The position numbers were made by a program, and so were the translations under genes. A stretch of 37,004 bases of DNA from contig PCNA01000013.1 of assembly GCA_002490245.1 (NCBI GenBank), positions 1-37,004 of the forward strand. Direction: 5' to 3'. Positions 7,187-15,439 of the stretch are shown piece by piece. The notes beneath the pieces are model-generated. The model worked only from the letters and a program-made list of their open reading frames with translations, ran no database searches and was not told the origin of the DNA. Position 1 is the first letter of the stretch, and the number at the start of each line of letters is the position of its first letter. This DNA comes from Candidatus Bathyarchaeota archaeon B24-2 (GTDB lineage: Archaea > Thermoproteota > Bathyarchaeia > Bathyarchaeales > B24-2).

Positions 7187-7918
7187 CTATCTTCCTTGAC
7201 CCTCCATCTCCCTCGGGAAAAGCCTTGCGAGACGTAGGGAGACTACTAGTGAGGAGCCTATCACGGTCGCTATTAGGGTTAGAAGCGTCCTCTCCACGGT
7301 CGAGATGGGTAGCACAGACATGAAGAGTATGGCCGTCAAGCTCGGGAACATGGACAAGTAGATCAGGTTCCCTAACATGTGGTCTGCTACTATCCCGCAG
7401 TAAGATGCTATACAGATTGAGAGTAAAGCTTTCTTCCCGCTCTCCATGAAGTTTCTGCTTATCCATCCTCTAAAGATCAGGGACATGAGGAAACCTGCCG
7501 TCTGGAGCACAGGATAGAAAAGCGCTTCCCTACCGACGGGTGTAGAATACCAGCCTAGAATAAGGATGAGTAGAATCAAGGAGCCCACGATCCACCCTCT
7601 CAGTTTAACGCTGCCTAAACGTAGCTCGTTCTGAGTTAAGGCTCCGGCCACATAAGCTGAGATAGCCGTGCAGAACGAGGTTAACACACTTAAGAGGTTG
7701 GTTCCGGCTGCGGCTAACCCGCCGATAAGGGCGGCTAAAAAGCCTAGGTTAGGGCCTAACACTATGCCCCAGATCGGAGCTAAAGCCGCATCGAACTTTA
7801 TGCTACCTTGAGCTCCTATGATAGGTATTCCTGGTATGAACTCGGCGACCACGGCGGACAAAGCTGCGAAGACGCTTGTGAACGCTAACTTCCTGGTGGT
7901 GAGTTTAAACCTACCCAT
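7187..7918 (-). CDS. ECF-transporter S-component-like membrane protein
   Basis: 243 residues with about six hydrophobic segments. The N-terminus has the typical S-component layout: a short basic start, TRKLAFTSVFAALSAVVAEF, then an IPIIGAQGSIKFDAALAPIWGIVLGP stretch. S components bind a vitamin or similar micronutrient and work with shared EcfA/EcfT subunits, which are not in this window. Start ATG 7918 has AGGAG six bases upstream; GTG 7921 is too close to that site. It is first of two genes with nucleotidyltransferase paralog C. The ligand cannot be assigned. Confidence 0.7.
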   Translation of the reverse strand: MGRFKLTTRKLAFTSVFAALSAVVAEFIPGIPIIGAQGSIKFDAALAPIWGIVLGPNLGFLAALIGGLAAAGTNLLSVLTSFCTAISAYVAGALTQNELRLGSVKLRGWIVGSLILLILILGWYSTPVGREALFYPVLQTAGFLMSLIFRGWISRNFMESGKKALLSICIASYCGIVADHMLGNLIYLSMFPSLTAILFMSVLPISTVERTLLTLIATVIGSSLVVSLRLARLFPREMEGQGR

Positions 7919-7948
7919 CACAATCTCCTGTATCGATATACATTAGAG

Positions 7949-7977
7949 TGTAATAATTTACATTACTATTATAAAAG
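7949..7977 (-). promoter_or_regulatory. Promoter with candidate operator for the ECF-type gene
   Basis: On the minus strand a TATA-like CTTTTATAATA (about 7967-7977) is followed by a perfect inverted repeat, TGTAA-TAAT-TTACA read on the plus strand (7949-7962). The repeat would lie between the TATA box and the expected transcription start, a usual position for an archaeal repressor site. A further TAATGTA copy sits just downstream. The regulator is unknown. Confidence 0.4.
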
Positions 7978-8082
7978 CGATTTGGTTTAGGAAGGACGGT
8001 AAAAGTGTTGTAGGATATCGTTTATGGGTTTATATGGGTCTTCAAGGCTATGTGATAGGTGGTGGTTTTAGGGGGCTGCTCT

Positions 8083-8592
8083 TTGAAGATTATGGTTGTG
8101 AAGCCGATCGGAATCGTGCACACAAACGCAGATGAGGAAACCATCAAAAATTCTTTACAGGGTGTGGAGGGTGTGATAGAGGTTTTCGAGGAGTTCAGCG
8201 AGGGTTTAGAGGGCATAGAGGGTTTCTCACACCTTTTTGTCATAGCATTCCTCGACCGAGTAACCGAAGAGCAACGTGAAGTCTTAAAGGTGAAGTTTAG
8301 GAGGCTTGTTCGGTTTGGGTTCAAGCTCGAGGAGTTACCTGAAGTCGGGGTGTTCTGCAGCGATTCCCCGCATAGACCAAACCCGATAGCGCTAACCATA
8401 GTTAGGTTGATCGAGCGTAGAGGCCGTTTCCTTAAAGTGGGGCTTTTAGACCTCTATGACGGCACTCCAGTATTAGACTTGAAGCCATACACACCCGACA
8501 GAAGGGTTGAAGACTTAAAGCTTCCTAGCTGGTATAAGAGGATAGCGCGTAGGGTGTCGGAGCTATCAGGATTGAAGGAACCGCGCATTTAG
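8083..8592 (+). CDS. trmO: tRNA (N6-threonylcarbamoyladenosine-37) N6-methyltransferase, TrmO/TsaA family
   Basis: About 170 residues. The enzyme methylates t6A37 of certain tRNAs using SAM through an unusual beta-barrel fold. Family motifs are present: KPIGIVHT at the N-terminus, CSDSPHRPNPIALT in the middle and DLYDGTPVLDLKPYTP near the end. TTG 8083 has AGGGGG at good spacing; ATG 8092 and GTG 8059 are alternatives. A TATA-like TTTATATGG lies near 8031. It stands alone upstream of the MFS gene. Family membership is firm, the exact tRNA target inferred. Confidence 0.85.
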   Translation: MKIMVVKPIGIVHTNADEETIKNSLQGVEGVIEVFEEFSEGLEGIEGFSHLFVIAFLDRVTEEQREVLKVKFRRLVRFGFKLEELPEVGVFCSDSPHRPNPIALTIVRLIERRGRFLKVGLLDLYDGTPVLDLKPYTPDRRVEDLKLPSWYKRIARRVSELSGLKEPRI

Positions 8593-8607
8593 AGGATTAG
8601 AATAAAA

Positions 8608-8637
8608 ACTCCAGAAAACATTTTATATCGCTGGAGT
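8608..8637 (+). promoter_or_regulatory. TATA box enclosed by a 7-bp inverted repeat (MFS gene promoter or trmO terminator)
   Basis: ACTCCAG (8608-8614) and CTGGAGT (8631-8637) are perfect reverse complements and enclose TTTTATATC (8621-8629). The TATA element lies about 53 bases before the MFS start. The repeat could be an operator covering the promoter, or as RNA a hairpin ending the trmO transcript. Confidence 0.45.
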
Positions 8638-8677
8638 CGAATAGTAAAGATCCTCAAGATAAACTTTAAGTGAGCAT

Positions 8678-9895
8678 ATGCATAGAATTAAAGGCGTCTT
8701 AGACTTTATTAAGAGGCAAAAGAAACCCTTTAAGGTTAACTTGGTTAGGGTGTCCCTTAACACTTTCTTACTGTCTCTAACACGGCAATACCAATCGGTC
8801 TACATAGTGGAGAAGGGGGCCACACCCTTAGAGCTAGGATTCCTGAATAGTTTGGGAGGTCTGGCAGGAGCTTCCATATCGCCGGTCTCAGGCTGGTTCG
8901 CAGATAAATACGGAATAAAAAAGGGCCTCCTCCTCGGAACGTTCATAATGGCTTTAGCTTCGTTTATCTTCGCCGAAGCCCCAAACTGGATATACATGAT
9001 TCCGGCTATGCTCTTCTTCATGTTAGCCACCAGAATATTAACGACGGTCTGTCCGATGGTCTGTGGTAGCTATCTTAAGAACGAGGAGAGAGCGACAGGA
9101 ATGCAGCTCTGCGACACATTATCCGCTATTCCAGGCCTATTCTCTCCTTTAGTAGCCGCGGCGATAATAGCGAAGTTTGGAGGACTAAAACCGGAAGGTA
9201 TACGACCACTATACTATATACAGTCAGTCGGCCTCATCTTGGTCTTCCTATTCGTAATGAAGGAGTATAGCGACCTACCTGAAATAAGGGGCGTAAAGTA
9301 TTCTGTAAAGTTCCTTGGGGGAATAAGGGAGGTTCTAGAGGAGGGGGTAGCAGTTAAACAATGGATCCTATGCTCGTCGATGTCTACCCTCTCCTTCTTC
9401 ATAAGCTCGACTTACCTACCGTTATTCGTCAAGGAGGTTAAAGGAGGCGACCAGTATGTGCTCGGAGCTATGGCGGCGGCCTCTATGGTTGTACCTCTCG
9501 CGCTCGCCATACCGACTGGCAGGTTAGCCGACTCGATAGGCAGAAAGAAGGTTATCTATATAACGACGCTCGTTTACTGTATTTCCTTAGTACTCGTTAT
9601 CTACGCCTTTAACCCCGCTTTTCTCATATTCTCCGGTTTTCTCCAAGGATTCTGGATGCTTGCAGGGGTCACTCAAGGTGCCATGAGCGCGGAGCTAGTT
9701 CCCACACATCTGCTTGGAAGGTGGTACGGTCTGTTAGGAGTTTTCGGTAGCGTAATAAGCGTAGCTGCGCCGCTCCTTGGAGGGGTGATCTGGAGCGTCT
9801 TAAGCCCAACTCATGTGTTAACGTTCATAATATTGGCACAGGCCTTGAAGCTACTTGTTCTGTGGAGCATACCCGAAACTTTAAGGATAAGGTGA
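8678..9895 (+). CDS. Major facilitator superfamily transporter
   Basis: 405 residues with the two-half, roughly 12-helix MFS plan. The loop 2-3 signature appears in each half: GWFADKYGIKKG near residue 72 and GRLADSIGRKK near residue 280. PVSGWFADK is typical of drug- or sugar-efflux-like MFS members, but the substrate is not deducible. ATG 8678 is the start; no strong ribosome-binding site is visible. It converges on nob1 with about 30 bases between stops. Confidence 0.88.
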   Translation: MHRIKGVLDFIKRQKKPFKVNLVRVSLNTFLLSLTRQYQSVYIVEKGATPLELGFLNSLGGLAGASISPVSGWFADKYGIKKGLLLGTFIMALASFIFAEAPNWIYMIPAMLFFMLATRILTTVCPMVCGSYLKNEERATGMQLCDTLSAIPGLFSPLVAAAIIAKFGGLKPEGIRPLYYIQSVGLILVFLFVMKEYSDLPEIRGVKYSVKFLGGIREVLEEGVAVKQWILCSSMSTLSFFISSTYLPLFVKEVKGGDQYVLGAMAAASMVVPLALAIPTGRLADSIGRKKVIYITTLVYCISLVLVIYAFNPAFLIFSGFLQGFWMLAGVTQGAMSAELVPTHLLGRWYGLLGVFGSVISVAAPLLGGVIWSVLSPTHVLTFIILAQALKLLVLWSIPETLRIR

Positions 9896-9927
9896 ACTCT
9901 CCCTTAGAAGGAAAGCCGATAAAACCA

Positions 9928-10461
9928 TCATTTTCTAGCACACTCCTTCTTAAAGTACTTACGGATAAGAGGCGTTCCGCAGACCCTACAGACTCTAACC
10001 TTCTTTCTAGGCGGATAAATTCTCCCACAGGCGGAACAAAAGAGGATCCATCTATAACGGAACTTTATGCCAAAGGTAGTTAAGGGCTTGAATTCTATGT
10101 TCATCGATCTCGCTAAGTTTTGGATAGAATAGTCGTCCGTGACTATTATCGGCTTCTCTCCAGCGGACTTAAGCTCTAGCGCTAAAGCTAAAACTTGTTT
10201 ATCGGCCTCTGATAATAGAAGGGAATCCCCGACTCTTTCAGCCTCTCTCTCGACTTCCTCTAGGAAGGCCTTCTTGGGGGTTTTAACCTTCAGTTTCCCC
10301 GTTCTGATCGAGGTCTTTAACCTAACCGATGTCAACCCTCTTTTAAGCTCCTCCTCGACCAATGGAACCGTATATTGCTCGTTCTCTACGTCTGCTGGGT
10401 TGAACCCCGTTATCAAGGCTGAAGCGTCTAGGATTAAGGGTCTATATCTGTTTTCTGTCAA
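9928..10461 (-). CDS. nob1: Ribosome maturation endonuclease Nob1
   Basis: 177 residues: an N-terminal PIN-domain nuclease (LDASALITGF with the first metal-binding Asp, LSEADKQVLALA, and IIVTDDYSIQNLA) followed by a C-terminal zinc ribbon (CSACGRIY...CRVCG). Nob1 cuts pre-16S rRNA at the 3' end of the mature small-subunit RNA. Length matches archaeal Nob1. The ATG overlaps the stop of nadK by 4 bases, so both form one transcription unit. Confidence 0.92.
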   Translation of the reverse strand: MTENRYRPLILDASALITGFNPADVENEQYTVPLVEEELKRGLTSVRLKTSIRTGKLKVKTPKKAFLEEVEREAERVGDSLLLSEADKQVLALALELKSAGEKPIIVTDDYSIQNLARSMNIEFKPLTTFGIKFRYRWILFCSACGRIYPPRKKVRVCRVCGTPLIRKYFKKECARK

Positions 10462-11300
10462 GCTCTTTGCCCCCTAGAGACCAGAAGCCTCCTCCTTAAC
10501 CTACTGTAGAAATCCGTTTCTAACCTAACAAACTTTGTGGTGTATTTGGAGCCTGTAACCTCCACCGTTTCTTCCCCGCTTAGCTCGTATATGAAGTCCC
10601 CGTCGACCACTATGACGGCTTCTTGAGGCTTCATCAACCTTATCTTTACCAAAGAGTCGTTCGAGAAGACTATGGGATAAAAGAGGGTTAACGGGCATAT
10701 AGGCGTTAAAACGAAAGCGTCTATAGAAGGGTCTAAGATCGGTCCCCCACCCGAAAGCGAATATCCTGTGGAGCCAGCTTTAGACGCTACTACAAACCCG
10801 TCCGCCCGACAGAAGCCGACTACCTCACCATCTTTAAGTATTCTAACGTAAAGCATCTTAGCCGGGGTTTTAGAGGTTATATAAACTTCATTCAACGCGT
10901 GAGGTAGATCCTCCCCTCCAACCCTACATGCAACCTTCCTGAACACTTCGAGACTAAACTCTCCGGCTAAACATCTATCTATGGCTTTAAACCCTTCTTT
11001 CGGGTCTACTTCGGTTAGGAAACCCCTGACACCCATGTTTATCGGTAGGATCGGGGGCTCCGGCTTGGGAGTAGACAGGCAGGTCTTCAAGATCGTCCCG
11101 TCTCCACCGATCGTCACTATCAGGTCGACTTTCATGTCTTTCAGGGGGGTAGCAAGATCCTCTCTGCTGGCATGTTTAGCTAGTGTAGGCTCTAAACTAA
11201 CCCTCAACCCCTTCCCTTCTATGTAGGATGCGAGGTCCACCGCATAGTTAAGGGCTTCCTTACGGTCGATCCGAGCTACTATCCCTACAGAGTTAAACAT
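10458..11300 (-). CDS. nadK: NAD kinase
   Basis: 280 residues; phosphorylates NAD to NADP. The nucleotide motif GGDGT occurs at about residue 64, NMGVRGFLTE at about 87, and the NAD-binding stretch ASKAGSTGYSLSGGGPILDP at about 170. ATG 11300 is preceded by GAGGGT at good spacing. A reverse-strand TATA-like CGAATTTAAG lies near 11347-11356. It is the first gene of a nadK-nob1 pair; the two functions are unrelated, so the linkage is probably only transcriptional. Confidence 0.92.
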   Translation of the reverse strand: MFNSVGIVARIDRKEALNYAVDLASYIEGKGLRVSLEPTLAKHASREDLATPLKDMKVDLIVTIGGDGTILKTCLSTPKPEPPILPINMGVRGFLTEVDPKEGFKAIDRCLAGEFSLEVFRKVACRVGGEDLPHALNEVYITSKTPAKMLYVRILKDGEVVGFCRADGFVVASKAGSTGYSLSGGGPILDPSIDAFVLTPICPLTLFYPIVFSNDSLVKIRLMKPQEAVIVVDGDFIYELSGEETVEVTGSKYTTKFVRLETDFYSRLRRRLLVSRGQRA

Positions 11301-11443
11301 ATGTGACCCTCAACCTTAAAGCCGTCTATAGTAGGTAGCGTCCAAACTTAAATTCGCATTCCTCGAATATGAGGGTTTTTATAGGGAACATAGCCCTCCC
11401 TGCTTAACTCTCCAGCTTTTCCTGAGAATTAAACGGCTAAACG

Positions 11444-11453
11444 CTTTAATAAT
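11444..11453 (+). promoter_or_regulatory. Probable aIF5A promoter (TATA box)
   Basis: CTTTAATAAT lies about 65 bases before the aIF5A ATG, implying a leader of about 40 bases that includes a GTGAGGTG ribosome-binding site. Confidence 0.4.
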
Positions 11454-11515
11454 GGATCACCACATTTGAAAAATAGAGGTCTTCTAGGTGTCAGCACGGA
11501 TGTGAGGTGTTTAGT

Positions 11516-11911
11516 ATGAGCAGACCAGCAGATGTAGGCTCCCTGAAAACCGGAAGCTACGTGATGATAGACGGGGAACCCTGCAAGATAGTCGACATAG
11601 CCAAATCGAAGCCTGGGAAGCATGGGTCGGCGAAGGCTAGGGTCGTAGCTATAGGGGTCTTCGATGGTGTGAAGAGAAGCTTCGTTAAACCTGTGGACGC
11701 TCAGGTCGAGGTTCCCATCATAGACAAGAGGGCTGGGCAGGTGATAGCGGTGCTACCTAACGCCGTCCAGATAATGGACTTGGAGACATACAACGTGTTC
11801 GAGACCCCTATACCTAAAGATGAGAACCTAGCCTCCAAGCTAACCTCTGGTGTAGAAGTAGAGTACTGGAGAATAGAGAATAGAACCCAGATAATGCGCA
11901 TTAAAGGCTAA
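11516..11911 (+). CDS. eif5a: Translation factor aIF5A (hypusine-containing)
   Basis: 131 residues; helps ribosomes through difficult peptide bonds and in termination. The hypusine loop SKPGKHGSAKAR places the modified lysine at about residue 35. An N-terminal SH3-like domain is followed by the OB-fold domain ending EVEYWRIENRTQIMRIKG. ATG 11516 is chosen because GTGAGGTG lies six bases upstream; the GTG at 11507 is part of that site. It appears monocistronic, with strong stem-loops after its stop. Confidence 0.95.
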   Translation: MSRPADVGSLKTGSYVMIDGEPCKIVDIAKSKPGKHGSAKARVVAIGVFDGVKRSFVKPVDAQVEVPIIDKRAGQVIAVLPNAVQIMDLETYNVFETPIPKDENLASKLTSGVEVEYWRIENRTQIMRIKG

Positions 11912-11962
11912 ATAGAAACGGCTGTTCTCATCGAGAGGCTGCAACTTAAACCCCCTAAAACA

Positions 11963-12016
11963 GGTTCCCCTAAATTTTTTAGGGCAACCTCCAAAATGAA
12001 GGCTTTTGGAAGGTAC
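11963..12016 (+). terminator. Tandem stem-loops after aIF5A
   Basis: GGTT-C-CCCTAAA-TTT-TTTAGGG-C-AACC (11963-11989) gives an 11-bp stem with one mismatch. It is followed by CCAAAA...TTTTGG (about 11992-12010), a second 6-bp stem. They end the aIF5A region before the srp54 promoter. No long T tract follows, so they may stabilise the mRNA end rather than terminate by themselves. Confidence 0.45.
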
Positions 12017-12039
12017 TGAGAAGCCGAAGGCATGTAACC

Positions 12040-12048
12040 TATTTAAAT
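12040..12048 (+). promoter_or_regulatory. srp54 TATA box
   Basis: TATTTAAAT is centred about 35 bases before the srp54 ATG. Expected initiation about 26 bases downstream would leave a leader of about ten bases carrying AAGGAGAG. Confidence 0.55.
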
Positions 12049-12078
12049 TCGGATACTCAATACTTTCAAGAAGGAGAG

Positions 12079-13404
12079 ATGGTACTCGAAAAACTCGGCG
12101 AGTCGCTGCATAACGCCCTCGCAAAGATATTCAAATCTTCTATGGTAGATAAAAAGCTCGTAAAGGAACTCGTAATAGATATACAGCGCGCCCTACTTCA
12201 AGCAGACGTCAACGTTAAGCTAGTCTTCGAGATCTCTAGAAGGATCGAGGAGAGGGCGCTGAACGAGAAGGTTCCCCCTGGAATTTCTAGGAGAGAGCAT
12301 ATACTGAAGGTGGTGTACGAGGAGTTAACACGCTTCCTAGGAGAGAAGCCTAAACCGCTGAACCTTAAGCCTAAAGGCGTGAACCTGCTCATGCTGGTGG
12401 GTATACAAGGTTCAGGCAAGACCACGACGGCGGCTAAGCTCGCTAGATACTATCAGAAGAGAGGCTTCAAAACGGCGTTGATATGCTCAGACACGTATAG
12501 GCCTGGAGCTTTAGCCCAGCTCAGACAGCTTGCAGAGAAGATAAACGTCCCGGTCTACGGAGACGAAGCCGAAAAAGACCCGGTGAAGATCGTCAAGGAC
12601 GGTGTCGAGAAGTTCAAGGGTTACGACCTGATAATAATCGACACTTCTGGGAGACATAAGGAGGAGAAGGGTTTAATCGAGGAGATGAAGAAATTGGAGG
12701 AAGCGATTAAACCAGACGAAGTTATGCTGGTGATCGACGGAACTATAGGACAGCAGGCCGCTGTTCAGGCTGAAGCTTTTAACAAGGCGACGCCCATAGG
12801 CTCCATCTTCGTGTCCAAGCTAGACGGCTCCGCTAGGGGTGGAGGCGCCCTCTCATCGGTCGCTGCTATAGGCGCTCCTATAAAGTTTATAGGTACAGGG
12901 GAGAAGCTTGACGATATAGAACCTTTCGTCCCGTCGAGGTTCGTCGGTAGACTGCTTGGTCTAGGAGACCTCAAGGGACTAGTAGAGAAGGTACGTGAAG
13001 CCGAAGTTAAGGTTCCAGAGAAAGACGTTAAGGCATTCCTCTCCGGCAAGTTCACCCTCTACGACATGTACAAGCAGTTCGAATCCTTGAGGAAGGTCGG
13101 CCCCCTCGGAAAACTACTTAAGATGATCCCAGGCTTCGCTTACGGTCTTCCTGAAGAGACTTTAGAGCTAGCCGAAAAGAGGCTTGATAGATGGAAGGCC
13201 ATCATAGAGTCGATGACAGTCGAAGAGAGAGTGAACCCGAAGATATTCAACGCGTCGAGGATCAGGAGGGTTGCGAGAGGCTCTGGGACGAGCGAGGCAG
13301 AGGTCAGAGAGCTCCTGAAACAGTATAACTTGATGAGGAAGATGATGAAAAGTCTCAGAAGGAAGAGGCTTCCATTCTTTAAAGGCGGCTTCATGCCTAG
13401 GTAG
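12079..13404 (+). CDS. srp54: Signal recognition particle GTPase SRP54
   Basis: 441 residues, the GTPase that recognises signal sequences and delivers ribosomes to the membrane. N domain at residues 1-95; G domain with P-loop [10 protein letters not shown] at about 108-117, DTSGRHKEE (G3) and [11 protein letters not shown] (G4); methionine-containing M domain after about residue 300, with the SRP RNA-binding [16 protein letters not shown] helix. It has its own promoter and is followed after 11 bases by pus10, probably one transcript continuing into l21e. Confidence 0.96.
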   Translation: MVLEKLGESLHNALAKIFKSSMVDKKLVKELVIDIQRALLQADVNVKLVFEISRRIEERALNEKVPPGISRREHILKVVYEELTRFLGEKPKPLNLKPKGVNLLMLVGIQGSGKTTTAAKLARYYQKRGFKTALICSDTYRPGALAQLRQLAEKINVPVYGDEAEKDPVKIVKDGVEKFKGYDLIIIDTSGRHKEEKGLIEEMKKLEEAIKPDEVMLVIDGTIGQQAAVQAEAFNKATPIGSIFVSKLDGSARGGGALSSVAAIGAPIKFIGTGEKLDDIEPFVPSRFVGRLLGLGDLKGLVEKVREAEVKVPEKDVKAFLSGKFTLYDMYKQFESLRKVGPLGKLLKMIPGFAYGLPEETLELAEKRLDRWKAIIESMTVEERVNPKIFNASRIRRVARGSGTSEAEVRELLKQYNLMRKMMKSLRRKRLPFFKGGFMPR

Positions 13405-13415
13405 ATGAGGTTCTC

Positions 13416-14768
13416 GTGAAGCGTGATGAAGCTTTGGATATCTTAGAGAAGGCTGAGGAGATACTTAAAAAGTACACTCTATGCGATCGCTGTTTAGGTA
13501 GACAGTTCGCCCTTCTAGGATATGGATTGAACAACATGGAGAGGGGTTCGGCGATCAAGACCTTACTCCTAATGAAAGCCGACCTTCTAATTAACGAGGG
13601 GGACCAGAGGGGGGTAGACCTACTTAAGACGTTAGGTAGTAAGGGTCTAAGCGACTCAGCTAGGGCTACTCTACGGAAAAGGAAGGGTGAGACCGTAAAG
13701 AAAGGTGAATGCTACATCTGTGAGGGTAAGTTCGAGTTACTGGACGAATTAACCGAGAAGACCATAGAGAGACTCAAGGAATACGAATTTAGATCCTTCT
13801 TGATAGGCATAGACTTACCCCGGGAAGTCGAAGAGAGGGAAGACGAGTTAAAAGCGGAGTTTAAGGTCGAGTACGGTGAAAACTTACGGAATGAGTTCAG
13901 CAGGGAGATAGGCAAGAGAATATCTAAAAAGCTCTCCAAGAAGGTGGACTATAAGACACCCGACCTAGTGGTCCTGATAAATCCCTTCGAAAACAGGATC
14001 GAAGTGCAGTCAAATCCTCTCTTCATAGGTGGGAGGTACAGGAAACTTAAGCGGGGGATCCCTCAAACCAAGTGGTTATGCTCGAAGTGTATGGGAAGAG
14101 GATGCGAGCGGTGTAACTGGACTGGCAAGATGTATCCTGAGTCCATTCAGGAACTTATAGCCAAACCAGTACTGGATTTAACCCTAGGTAAGGAAGCCGT
14201 CCTCCACGCCGCCGGGAGAGAGGATATCGACGTTCTGATGTTAGGTGACGGCAGACCGTTCGTGATCGAAGTTAAAGAGCCGAAAAAGAGGTTTCTGGAC
14301 CTAGAAGAGTTGACCGAGAGGATAAACGAGTACGCTAAAGGTAAGGTCGAAGTCCTAAACCTACGGTTCGTGGACAGAAAAACCGTTAGGGAGATCAAGA
14401 AGTCGGAGTCGGCCGAGAAGATTTACAGGGCGGTCGTGAAGTTTAACAGGGAAATAACCGACGAAGAAATAGAGGCCTTAGAGAAGACTTTGAATGGCGC
14501 CAAAATAACCCAGAGGACACCCACTAGGGTTCTACATAGGAGAGCCGATAAGATACGAGAAAAATACATATATGAGACGAAAATAAAGAAATTGATGCCT
14601 GACATGTTGGAATTTAGGATAAGGTCTGAGGGGGGTCTCTACATCAAAGAATTAATCGACGGCGACGGAGGCAGAACCCGACCTAGCGTAGCGGACATAA
14701 TCGGGGTCGAAGGGAAAGTGGAAAAGTTAGACGTCTTAAAAGTGGTTAAGAATCTAGGTGGGCTATAA
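13416..14768 (+). CDS. pus10: tRNA pseudouridine synthase Pus10
   Basis: 450 residues; forms pseudouridine at positions 54/55 of the tRNA T arm in archaea. The N-terminal THUMP-like region has zinc-ligand cysteines CDRC and CYIC, and a second cysteine cluster CSKCMGRGCERC lies mid-protein. The catalytic aspartate is in GREDIDVLMLGDGRPFV (about residue 272), and RTPTRVLHRRAD is the conserved C-terminal motif. The start is GTG 13416, 11 bases after srp54, with a GATGAGG ribosome-binding site. It overlaps no gene after choosing the l21e start at 14770. Confidence 0.93.
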   Translation: MKRDEALDILEKAEEILKKYTLCDRCLGRQFALLGYGLNNMERGSAIKTLLLMKADLLINEGDQRGVDLLKTLGSKGLSDSARATLRKRKGETVKKGECYICEGKFELLDELTEKTIERLKEYEFRSFLIGIDLPREVEEREDELKAEFKVEYGENLRNEFSREIGKRISKKLSKKVDYKTPDLVVLINPFENRIEVQSNPLFIGGRYRKLKRGIPQTKWLCSKCMGRGCERCNWTGKMYPESIQELIAKPVLDLTLGKEAVLHAAGREDIDVLMLGDGRPFVIEVKEPKKRFLDLEELTERINEYAKGKVEVLNLRFVDRKTVREIKKSESAEKIYRAVVKFNREITDEEIEALEKTLNGAKITQRTPTRVLHRRADKIREKYIYETKIKKLMPDMLEFRIRSEGGLYIKELIDGDGGRTRPSVADIIGVEGKVEKLDVLKVVKNLGGL

Positions 14769-14769
14769 G

Positions 14770-15063
14770 ATGAAGAAGTCGAAGGGCTTTAGGTCGGGAA
14801 CCCGCGCCCTCCTCAGAAAGAAACCGAGAGAAAGGGGAAAGCTGAAAACATCGAAGATTCTCCAGACTTTCGAGCTTGGAGATAAGGTTGTAATAAAGAT
14901 CGACCCCGCAGTCCATAAAGGCATGCCACACAGGAGATATCATGGTAAAGTCGGGGTCGTTCAAGGTAGGAGGGGTAAAGCTTACATAGTGACAGTTACC
15001 CAAGGTAATGTAGAGAAGGAATTAATCGTTAGGCCTGAACACCTAGACATATATGCAGGGTGA
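14770..15063 (+). CDS. rpl21e: Ribosomal protein eL21
   Basis: 97 residues. Begins MKKSKGFRSGTRALLRKKPRERGK, the standard eL21 N-terminus, and ends QGNVEKELIVRPEHLD. The ATG at 14770 is preferred over the track GTG at 14758 because it gives the family N-terminus and follows AGGTGGG located in the end of pus10. It opens the conserved archaeal l21e-rpoF-DUF655 string. Confidence 0.95.
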   Translation: MKKSKGFRSGTRALLRKKPRERGKLKTSKILQTFELGDKVVIKIDPAVHKGMPHRRYHGKVGVVQGRRGKAYIVTVTQGNVEKELIVRPEHLDIYAG

Positions 15064-15067
15064 TCCC

Positions 15068-15400
15068 TTGCCATATAAAATAATAAATAGTCATCCGATC
15101 TCAAACCCTGAAGCTAAGAAGATACTCAGCTCGATCGGAGAGGAGAACCTCGACCAGTTTCAGAAGAGGACGCTTGACTACACGACCAAGTTCTCTAAGG
15201 TGGACGCCGAGACGGCTGAGAAACTCATCAAAGAGTTAACTACAAAGTTTGAGCTAACCGAGGTTGAGGCTATAGAGATAGTCAACTGTATGCCGAAAAC
15301 CGTCGAGGAGTTAAGGACTTTTTTTGCCGGAGGCAGAAGAATAATCGAGATGGAGAAACTGAATGCTATAATAGACCTTCTTAACGCTCACTCCTCCTAA
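15068..15400 (+). CDS. rpoF: DNA-directed RNA polymerase subunit Rpo4 (RpoF)
   Basis: 110 residues, the archaeal Rpb4 homolog that forms the polymerase stalk with Rpo7 (RpoE). The helical C-terminal half with EAIEIVNCMPKTVEELRTFF is diagnostic. TTG 15068 is proposed because GGTGAT, matching the anti-Shine-Dalgarno region, sits at correct spacing; ATG 15053 would overlap l21e by 11 bases and add MQGDP. Followed by the DUF655 gene after 39 bases. Confidence 0.92.
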   Translation: MPYKIINSHPISNPEAKKILSSIGEENLDQFQKRTLDYTTKFSKVDAETAEKLIKELTTKFELTEVEAIEIVNCMPKTVEELRTFFAGGRRIIEMEKLNAIIDLLNAHSS

Positions 15401-15439
15401 AATCAGGTTTTATGTGGTCTATCTTCTGGCGGTGAAGCG

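Noticed and set aside
7182-7466. N-terminal extension of nucleotidyltransferase paralog C in the ORF track
   Set aside because: It lies in another frame of the upstream ECF-type gene, has no similarity to its paralogs, and a good ribosome-binding site precedes ATG 7181.
7922-8058. Riboswitch in front of the ECF-type gene
   Set aside because: The minus-strand leader predicted from the TATA box is only about 25-30 bases, too short for a known vitamin riboswitch.
9862-10083. Plus-strand ORF between the MFS gene and nob1
   Set aside because: Overlaps both genes and reads as antisense of the Nob1 zinc ribbon, whose cysteines are conserved on the minus strand.
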